This document shows, in pieces, positions 55,701 to 64,000 of a DNA stretch of 64,000 nt. Position 1 is the stretch's first letter. Each line of letters starts with the position of its first letter. A program made the position numbers and the translations under genes. This DNA is from Aurifilum marmelostoma (lineage: Eukaryota > Ascomycota > Sordariomycetes > Diaporthales > Cryphonectriaceae): the NCBI GenBank assembly GCA_027559495.1, contig JAMXSV010000003.1:3596001-3660000 (forward strand), in the 5' to 3' direction. The notes below the pieces were generated by a model that did no database searches, was not told where the DNA came from, and was given only the letters and a program-made list of their open reading frames with translations.

Positions 55701-57499
55701 TTACTTCCACTGCACCTTTTGCATGCTGCCCTGCTCAACCAGGGCCTTGTGCATATCAAAGCTATTCCACAATAGGTGAGGCTCGTGGCCCATACCCTTG
55801 CGCAGGCACTCGAACTCGGCCTTGTCAAAGTACTCTCTCAGGATTGGCTTGTACACATCGTGCGCGCACTTGTCGATAATGACCCTTGCCCTCTCCCTAG
55901 GGCTCAGGCCCCGCACGTCAGCCAGGCCGCATTCGGTGACGACGACGTCCAGGTCGTGCTCTGTTTGGTCAACGTGCGTGCACATGGGCACGATGCAGGA
56001 GACGCCGTGGGGGTCTGTCTTGCTGGGACGGGTGGAGGGTGTGTGCATGATGCTGTACTTTGAAGAGCGCAGGAAGTCGGCAGACCCGCCCAGGCCGTTG
56101 AGCATGCGGCTGCCCATGACGCACGTGCTGTTGGCGTGCGCGTAGATGTCCACCTCGACGGGGGTGTTCATGCCGATGACGCCCAGGCGGCGGATGATCT
56201 CGGGCGAGTTGGACACCTGCTGGGAGCGCAGGAGCAGCTTGTTGTGGTACGACTCCCAGTTGTCGTAGAAGCGCTTGAACCCGTCAGGCGAGAAGCGCAC
56301 CGACGTCGCCGTGGCAAAGTCCAGCTTGCCCGAGTCGAAGAGGTCCAGGAACGTGTCCTGGATGACCTCGGTCCAGACATTCAGGTTTTCAAATTTGGAA
56401 TCCGCCAGTCCGCCGATGACAGCATTGGCAATGTTTCCGATGCCGGACTGGATGGGCAGCAGGTTCTGAGGCAGACGCCCGTGCTTGACCTCGTGGTCCC
56501 AGAACTCAATAATGTTGTCGGCGATGGCCTGCGAGCTGGCGTCGGCGGCCGTGTTGGGCGCGGTCTGGTCCGGGTAGTCGGAATGCAGAACGCCCACCAC
56601 CTTCTCCGGGTCGATCGGGATCGAGGTGGAGCCGATACGGTCCTCGACGCCCATGATAAGGTAGGGCTTCCGCCTTGGGGGCAGGTCGGTCATCGTGATG
56701 TCGTGCAGGCCCTCGAAGCTAGGGATGGACGTGTTGACCTCGATGATGATCTTGTCGGCCAGCTGGACCAGCTCAGGCGTCGCGCCCACTGATGCGCCGG
56801 GCACGATGCTGCCGTCCTCCTTGATGGCCGTTGCCTCGACGACTACTACGTCGAGCTTGTTGCTTGGTCGGTCTTTTGTGTAGAAACCCTGCGGTGAAGT
56901 CTCTCAGTATATGTGGTTCTTAATTGACGCTGAAAATCCAGCAAGCCATTCGAGGCGGCGAGGCCAAGGCAGGCTTGGCACGTACGTATACCAGATCCAC
57001 GGGAAACATAGACAGATGCTTGTCGAAGAAGTTGATCCGTCCTTCATTGATACCCTTGGCAATAGCCTTGCCGACCTGGTGCGGACTCCTCCTCTCAATC
57101 ATATCCAGGCCAGCCCACCTGTTCTCCGTCTCGGCACCCGACGATGCTCCAACGAAAAGTGTGTACTTCAGCTGGCCCTGAAGGCCGTTCTTCTCGACGT
57201 GGTCGGCCAGGAACGTGGGCATTTTCCTGTGTGCGCGGGCGCAGGCAATCACATCTTGTCAGCCTTTCCATCCAAGCATGTTATACGTCCTTCATCTCGC
57301 AATGCCTTCTCGTCTGCCTGCCCATATCAGGGGACGGGAGAGCTTACTTGGGGTATCCAACGCCCGTGAATCCACTCCAGCCGATGTACGAGCCATTGGG
57401 GAAGTGCTTGAGGAGGTCCTGGGGATGGCACAGCTTGTTGAGCATCGACGGCCGGCGGACGCGTGCCTTCAGGGCTGCGGAGGCCACAGGTGACGCCAT
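55701..57499 (-). CDS. ACH1: Acetyl-CoA hydrolase / CoA-transferase, Ach1 type
   Basis: Exons 57348-57499, 56986-57226 and 55701-56888 give 526 residues, the same length as yeast Ach1. Introns are GTAAGC...ACAG and GTACGT...GCAG, both keeping frame. Family features: GSYIGWSGFTGVGYPK near the N-terminus, GASSGAETENRWAGLDMIERR, LDVVVVEATAIKEDGSIVP, and IQSGIGNIANAVIGGL with the CoA-binding/catalytic block, then the C-terminal HVDQTEHDLDVVVTECGLAD. The enzyme moves CoA between acetyl-CoA, succinate and propionate and is thought to detoxify propionyl-CoA and acetate in mitochondria; the basic Ala/Arg-rich N-terminus fits mitochondrial import. Start at ATG 57499 chosen because it gives that presequence. 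Stop at 55701 is followed by an in-phase open frame. Confidence 0.94.
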
Positions 57500-58992
57500 C
57501 TTGTCTCTTCTTCCCCTTTCTTCTTTATTATACAATTACGGTTTCACGGTCGATCGCGTGGAAGGCTTGTTCTCGTAGCAGGGTAAGGGCGGACACAACG
57601 GAAAGAGTGGAGATATATGAATGGTAAGTCGGCGAGCAGGGCTGCTTCAGAAGAAGAGAAGAGACGACTCTCTCTTTTCCAGGTTGCACCCAAGAGCAAG
57701 GAACCCGGGGTTTTATGTATGCTATATGCAATAATTGGGCCGTTGGCAGCGCAGGTCCTGGTCCCGTCCAGGCGCGGATCAGACGATGCCTGCGTGCGGT
57801 TGCAGGAGCTGTTTCTGGGGGGGCAGGGGGGCAGGTTGGGTGGGTTGGCTATGGTGGGGCACTAACAGCTTGCCGCCGCCGCTGTGAGAAGTGTCTGGCA
57901 TGCTGGGACGCGCCCCTGGATCTGCTGTTAGCGAGGTTGATAGCGGGATGACGTCTGGACTCTCCACAGTAGCTTCTATCTTGCTGCTTCTCTGGCAGCC
58001 GGGGCTCAGGACGATTCGTTGTCACCACTCTGTGGCAGCCCCATTGAACCCTCGCTCTACTTGTTTCCATCTTCAAGCGGATGGAATTAACACCTATTGT
58101 CTCTTCCCTTCTTGCCAAGCTCGTATGATCTATGGACCATGATACTGCTCCTGGTCCTTCCTAAAATATTCACCGCAAGGCTGCGGATCCGGCCCTGGCC
58201 CCAGAAGAGCTATTTAGAAGAAAAAAATTGATCGGGGAGGGAAAATGGGACCCACTTCAAGGCCAAAGTACATAGTAGCAGGCATGCGCATATGCGCATA
58301 CTGGAGCTCCCGTTCGTCCGTTCAGCCTCGCCATGTCCTCGGTAATGGTAATGCATCGCCACCAAATGGCCCGTCGCTGAAACAGGCCCCCAGTTTTGAG
58401 TGTCCCTTGTTGACTTGTACAGCACATGTGCAGCTTACCATCTCGATTGTGATTCGCAGTCTTTCTCATGTCACATTCGGCCGTGCATGTAAAGACTGCA
58501 GCTGCGTCAAGAGTACCTTTTTGCCTTGGCCGGAGACGCTCGCGCTTTTCGCGGCCTCGCTAATGCCGAGTCATGGCACTGTAGATTTACCCCCACGGGT
58601 CCAAAGTCAAGTCGATAGCAATAGCCAAAAATTGCTCTTAGAACACAAGATAAATAACAGACTAGTGGCAGGCACGGAAAGTCAAAATAGATTATGTATG
58701 AATGCTCTGTGGCCTTCGTCCCTGATTTACACATCAGGAAGACCCCCCCAATGCCATGGTATCGTTTCGTGTCAGTCGTTCCTATCGACGAGAGTCTCTC
58801 CATCCAATAATTACAATCATGAGCAGCGCACATCTCCGCATGAGCCTCTTGTCCAATTTGCACGTGGCCTGGTCACCTCAGCTTGTTGTGACCCTCGCCT
58901 CCTTGGGCAGCGGGACAGCATGGAATGATTAGCGGACACGCCCAGACGACGATCCGCCAAGTACGGTCCGATCTCGCAGCCGCCATGCTCTA
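57500..58992. other. Intergenic, no supported gene
   Basis: About 1.5 kb. A 227-codon + frame at 58245-58928 has no domain or bias and is treated as chance. Ach1 promoter side at the left. Confidence 0.6.
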
Positions 58993-60634
58993 CTAGACCT
59001 CAGCCTTGTTCCTCTTTTCCAGCGCGGCTCCACCCACGACGTCCTCGACTGTCTCGTCTGTGAACTTCAGGTCTTCCTCGAGGGGAACGGTATCCTTGAT
59101 CCGCATCCAGATGACAGGCGAGGCAATAAGCAGCGCAGCCGCCAGCAGGCCCCATGTCGCGCCGAAGATCGTGTTGTACGGCTTCCCGAGGGCGTCGACG
59201 CGCCAGAAGATGGCGGCACCCGCCGACTGGATGCCCTTATAGAAACCAGCCATATTGGCAGCCTTGCGGGAGTTGTTGGACAGGGCGCCCATTAACCTAT
59301 TTTTGGGGGGATGGCTGTCAGTATCTCATGTGCATGCCAGCTAGAGGTTGCTAACCGCAGAGGGTTACATACCAGTAAATGCTGGTCTGCCAGCAGGCAT
59401 CAAAGAAGCCGTAGAATAGGTAGAGGAACATGGGCGCGATGTACTTGTGGCCGCCGTCGGTCCAGTCAACACCGACAAAGCTCTTGGCAGAGGTCTCCTC
59501 GCGCGAGGGTTGGTCCTTCTGCCAGGCCCACCCTCCACCCCAGATGACAAAGGTTAGTATGAACAGCGTGATGAGGGCGATTCTGGCCTTGAGACTGCGG
59601 CGCATCTTGCCATAGTCCAGGGCATAGCCGAAGATAACAGCACCGAAGATCTGTGCGGACCAGTATAGCACGTTATTCAGGGCACGGGTGCGCGTGTTGA
59701 ACTGGCCGGCATTCATGTCATTGGTCTGGTACGTGTAGAACACGTTGCTGGCGAAGAACATGGGGAACAGGAGCACGATCCAGGGGTCCTGGTACAGCGT
59801 CTCCCACAGGCCCAGGATCTCCGTCTGCCAGGATGGGTTCTTCATCAGGATGACGTGCGAGCCATCCTCGCGCTGCACCTTGTCGGCATCGCACAGGAAC
59901 AGGGCTAAAATGGCGCCCACGAACATGAGCACGATGAAGGCGGCATAGGTACCATCGGTAACGGGGCCGGTCTGGTTGTTGACGTTCTGGCCCAAGGGGA
60001 TCAGCGCACCGACAACAGCGCCGAGGTTGAAGATGATCCAAAACCACGAGATATAGCGACCCTTATATTCCTCGGGCGGGTATGAGATCATGATGGCTCC
60101 CTGGCCGGTCCAGAGCAGACCGGCACACACGCCCAGGAAGGCGCCGGCGAAGACGACGAAACCGAGGTTCTGGTTGTGAGAATAGGACAGGAAGGAGGCT
60201 GCATAGATGCAGTAGCCTATGCCGCCGATGGACATGGTCAGCCTAAGGCCGAGGCGGTTGGCGAAGGTGCCGGCGAAGAAACCGACGACGGCGAAGGTCG
60301 AGTACAGGGCGGTGTTGGCATCGTCAGAGGCAAGTGTGGATAGCTGGCCTCCACCTCCCATACCCACGATGGCGTTGAACATGCCAGGGCACAAGAAGCA
60401 GACCATGGCGACCATGAACAGCTGGCACTTGGGCGAGGCGTACCAGATCTCGGATTTGCCAATCTTGAAGCCCCTGTACATCCATCCTGAAGGACGGGCG
60501 ATTGTGCCATCAGCGCGGTGAGCGACAGAATAAGCTGGTGGCGCGGAAGTCTTTTCCTCTGCACCCGTGTTGACCGGGGTCTCGGTGGCCTCGGGGCCGG
60601 TATCGACCTTTGTATGTTTTTCGGTGTCTGCCAT
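58993..60634 (-). CDS. UNC-93-like MFS membrane protein (DUF895)
   Basis: Exons 59373-60634 and 58993-59296 joined by a GTATGT...ATAG intron; 521 residues. The N-terminal 60 residues are hydrophilic (Glu/Thr/Pro-rich). The UNC-93 pattern follows: GWMYRGFKIGKSEIWYASPK, a first membrane segment, NAIVGMGGGGQ, ALYSTFAVVGFFAGTF, the helix-loop MSIGGIGYCIYAASFL, WTGQGAIMISYP and a charged loop FLCDADKVQREDG. The C-terminus is KRNKAEV. UNC-93-like proteins are MFS relatives without strong transport evidence; fungal members are uncharacterised plasma-membrane or vacuolar proteins. The start is the only ATG upstream of the conserved block. No sign of frame error. Confidence 0.9.
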
Positions 60635-63264
60635 TTCGAAAAGATCTTATATGGAGGCTCTCTCTGCTCTCTGTATGCGTCTCCCGGGTGAGGCGTGCGT
60701 GAACAAGCTGGTAAAGGGCCTCTGCAGGAGGTTAATCGCACTTCGATACTGGCAGCGGTTGTGAGTCGCGAGCACTTGACCAGATGATATGTAAAAAAAG
60801 ATCAGATGAGAGGGGAGATAGGAGGGAGAGCGGGTTGGAGACAGAAATAGCGAGGAGAAGCACCGATTCAAAAGGATTTCGAGGGCAACAAGATAGTAAA
60901 TGTGGAGTCGAGGTGGTGGTCTCGCGATCCCTCTATGCAAGATAATGAGCCAGCAGCCTAGATACTATTTTACAGGGTCTCCAGGGTCCGCTCTGGTGAT
61001 GGAGCATGTGAGCAGGGGTGGTTTGGGGTAATCTGTGGGGCGAGGAGGACAACCTCAAGGGCAGAGCACGATGTATGGTACCACTGTGAGTCCTCGACAG
61101 CTTGGTCAGGAGCAATGTGCCGTAGCATGGTCAACAGTGAGCCCTAGGTACCCTGATGGTAGGACGTATTGATTGTGGCTGTAGTAGTTGCATTGTTGCA
61201 GATACCACTTTGTATGTGATGTGTGCACTCGATGTAATGTAACACTCGAATCCTTGACACTGCTTCCCTAGTCACTGAAGCCGGAGGCAGAGCCCAGTCC
61301 GCAGGATTCCTGGCGGACGTGAGACAGAGGGAAGAGGTGTGAGAGCAGTTTAGGGCATGCTATTGGGCGTTTGGTGCGTTGGTGTTCGTAGGGACGGGGG
61401 GTGACTGTGAGCCAAGAGAAGACCAAGTCGACAGACCATTCACCTGTCTGCCAGTGCGATGTTGTAGCCTGGTTCCTGATACTTTCAAAGTCCAGGAAGG
61501 CTGGTGTTTCTCGTGATGAGAAATATGCCCGGGCCTCTTTCTCGTACAGCAGCGGCAAACATGCAACTTGGAACTGGAGTCGATAGAGGCGTCACGGACA
61601 CGAGACGGATGTCAGAAGAGCAAAAGGCCAGAGGATGGAAATTCCATCTCAATCTTCGTATTCCACACGACATCGAACCACGCAACCCGCTGGAAAAGAT
61701 GTCCCCTTCCTAACGGTCAACAGAGGAGGTCGACTACCGGACATGGGCGGACCTTCCCCCCCACTGATCCCTGCCGCACTAGAGGGCACTCACGGCTCTA
61801 GCCTCACCTCTCTCTTAGCGTGCTGGGGATCCTCCTTCCGCGTGGAGCGAGCCTGAAAGAAACCGGGGTCGGTGGGGTGGACCTTCCATGAATCTTCTGA
61901 CCACTCTGGACACTTTTTCTGATGCTCACAAAACCAGACACACACACAGACGATCATCACCACAGGCTCATCCTCGCGACCTGTCAGATCATTTTCTTGT
62001 ACTTCTTCCCTGTGGTTGGTGGCGGCCTCCTGCGACGGGCTGATAAGACCGGACCGATCGCCTTCGACCCTCCTCATTGGACGCCAGCCCGGACTGGACA
62101 CGAGCTCTTCCTCGGATCATCAAGACCACCCCGACAGGCGACCCTGATTGGATCCTGCCCCCAACGCAGGGAAACTGGTCATATGCGCCCCCCCTCCCTT
62201 CGTCGTCAGCACCAGCATGCTTAGCATCAATCTCGCCCGGAACATCCTGCATGTGCATGTCGATTACAATGCCACAGCACACACCTAACTGGTGGTAGCG
62301 CTTGGCACGGCACTATGGCAGTAGCCTGTCACGCCTGTGTGGCGGCTTCTTTTGCTAGACGCGGTTCTATCCCGTGCTATCGGCAGAGTGCAACCCACCC
62401 TTGAAAAGCTCCCATGTAACGTTTCTCGGATCTGGTCCTTTTGAGGTGGTGGTGGGCTGCGGCCAGGATGGCATCGCGGCGACATGATCCTCAAGAAACC
62501 CTAACCCTCTCCTCAATGTGGACACTGTCGAGCCGACAACAATGCCAAATGGACCCGATGATGAGGCTATTAGGGCTCTACTCCTGCGGCAGTGCCGCTT
62601 CACGCCAGGTCGTATAGGGATCAGGAATGCCAAAAAATGGAACGCAGGATGATGAAACACAAAAGTTAATGTTCGAGCTGCTGATTGCGCTGTACCGCTG
62701 CTTGATCAACTAATCACCATGACCTCGGGAGCAAGACAACGTTCAAAAGACCGGAAATTGTGATAAAGTGAGACTCTTGCACTCGACGCACTCGAAATTT
62801 GAATTGCAGAGGGCTAATCATGTGCATTACGATAGTAGCGCGACAAAGTTGATCTAAAGAAGAAAACAGCCAACCGCCCAACCAACCTAGGCCAGGCGGT
62901 CACGCCGCTATCACACACTTCCAAGGTCTAGGAAGCGCACCGTCCACGCTGGCGACTGTGGAAAGGTTTCGAAAGGGCAAGCTTTCAACGCCCTTAGAAA
63001 CAACTGGAGCCCAGGCCTACAGCATCTATGATGCAAAGACCGCCGGAAATCAGATGAAGAGTCACCTTCAAGTTCGGTCCTGCACACATAAAGAAGTATA
63101 TAACGAGGCTGTTGCCCATGCAGGTTCAATCACTTTCTCAGTGTTTGCATCTTTTCTCTCCTGTTTTTCGAAGCAAGTGCTCGGAGTTCTATCATGAGTT
63201 ATGTCATTTGACCAAGGGGTGTATCATCTGTGGCGTTCTATTTTAACGCTGCTATCATGAACAC
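60635..63264. other. Intergenic, nothing recognised
   Basis: About 2.6 kb. Frames of up to 103 codons have no support. A CCCTAACCC-like stretch at 62501-62512 is a single copy, not a telomere. Confidence 0.6.
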
Positions 63265-63684
63265 ATGTTGAATGATCGCTATGTTCACAAAAAGTCAAAA
63301 CAAAAAATTTTTGCCAAGTGGCAGAGCCTCCCATCCATCCGACCCCATCATGAATCTGTCCTTCTTAGCCTCCAGGTCATGATCCCCTGTTCGTTGTCTC
63401 GACCAAGACACTGCATTGCAGCAAGTCTTTTGTTTTCCACCCCTTTGATCAACTACTTGAGTCCAGCTGTGCATCGTGAGTCGATCGAGTTTCTGAGCGG
63501 CTCTTATCCGATATGCGAGTGCTTCACGAGGTTCATGCAGTGGCCGGTGGCAGCCCTTTGCGATCGTGGCCTAATCATGGGCCGAAGGCAGTCAGTCTTG
63601 ACGATCAAGAGCTGGTGGTACATTGACAACCAGCGTGAACTCACGCTGTTCGCGACCGAAGATCTGATGAGCCGGAGATCCTAG
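63265..63684 (+). pseudogene. Unrecognised frame continuing in a shifted phase, relic-like
   Basis: The frame ends at TAG 63682. Its second half reads like protein (GLIMGRRQSVLTIKSWWYID, NQRELTLFATEDL). Just before the stop, a second phase takes over with G/C-ending codons (EPEILAADSHIMAVVENLIF) to TGA near 63774. The two together suggest a real gene with a shift, or a relic. The first half (63265-63470) is not convincing. No family recognised; no clear start or splice sites. Confidence 0.3.
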
Positions 63685-64000
63685 CTGCGGATAGCCACAT
63701 CATGGCCGTGGTCGAGAACTTGATCTTCAGAGCGCAAATCTGTGCAGGCTCATCACACCACCGCATTCAAGTGTGACGTGGACTGATGCAGCAGGGGGAT
63801 TCGGGTGTGAGATGCGAAGTCTCCGTGCTCGTTTGCTATCCCGTGGCCATATTTAGTTACTTCGTTTAGTGCAAGGGCCGATGATGTAGGGCAAAGGAAC
63901 TTGGCTAATTACCTTGTTTCGTCGCCACACTCAAGACTGAGGCCCTACTGCTCGTGATAACTGTCCTGCGGTGGTTTGTCGGCGGGTGCTTGGAGTATCC
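63685..64000. other. Right window edge, nothing recognised beyond a shifted frame
   Basis: Holds the shifted continuation of the previous frame to about 63776. No further gene visible before the window ends. Confidence 0.55.

Noticed and set aside
58245..58928. 227-codon + frame
   Set aside because: No domain, no codon bias, average composition of the gap.
62501..62512. Telomere-like CCCTAACCC
   Set aside because: One copy inside ordinary sequence, not an array.
1..64000. CRISPR array, rRNA genes or intact transposon
   Set aside because: No regularly spaced repeats, no conserved rRNA sequence, and no transposase or reverse-transcriptase motif seen on either strand.

Overview
The window is nuclear DNA of a filamentous ascomycete (Pezizomycotina, most like a Sordariomycete). 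The reasons are short GT-AG introns (about 60-285 nt) that splice protein families back into frame, strong G/C-ending codon bias in the real genes, pyrimidine-rich upstream regions, long repeat-rich intergenic DNA, and a fungal gene set: an Ach1-type CoA-transferase, a UNC-93-like transporter, two fungal C2H2 regulators, a three-KH RNA-binding protein, secreted hydrolases and TMEM53/DUF829. I cannot name the species. I see no virus, CRISPR array, bacterial operon or intact transposon.

Layout. 1-589: end of a coiled-coil gene running off the left edge (-). 590-3618: gene-poor. 3619-8635: small metabolic neighbourhood with an acyl-CoA thioesterase-like gene (-), an orphan open frame (-) and two divergently transcribed short-chain dehydrogenases. 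9488-9559: tRNA-Gly(CCC). 9837-11437: secreted pepsin-type aspartic protease (-). 13627-14658: DUF829 protein (+). 14953-15288: small cysteine-rich protein (-). 18742-21210: secreted GH29 alpha-L-fucosidase (-). 22132-22590: DUF1330-like protein (-). 24079-26030: C2H2 regulator (-). 28839-32705: large disordered acidic protein (+). 32706-38557: 5.9 kb without a gene. 38558-41300: second C2H2-like regulator (+). 42796-43505: secreted expansin/barwin-like protein (-). 45213-47359: seven-exon MFS transporter (-). 49669-51687: three-KH protein (-). 53348-54755: proline-rich single-pass membrane protein (-). 55701-57499: Ach1-type acetyl-CoA hydrolase/CoA-transferase (-). 58993-60634: UNC-93-like MFS (-). 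60635-64000: almost nothing recognisable.

These are mostly independent single genes. Possible functional links are weak: the thioesterase and two SDRs could serve one lipid or polyketide-type pathway; the fucosidase, aspartic protease and expansin-like protein fit extracellular digestion or wall remodelling; Ach1 and the transporters are primary metabolism.

The strongest unexpected signal is technical or evolutionary. Four otherwise well-conserved genes (24079-26030, 38558-41300, 49669-51687, 53348-54755) are each broken by single-base shifts. At four positions one base too many in a run of 5-8 G (on the + strand) explains the break, and at one position a single G appears to be missing. This looks like homopolymer error in the assembly rather than four decayed genes. 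I found no convincing undescribed multi-gene system; the best candidates for novelty are the 111-residue cysteine-rich protein, the PKLP-repeat membrane protein and the 94-codon frame that continues in phase after the Ach1 stop.
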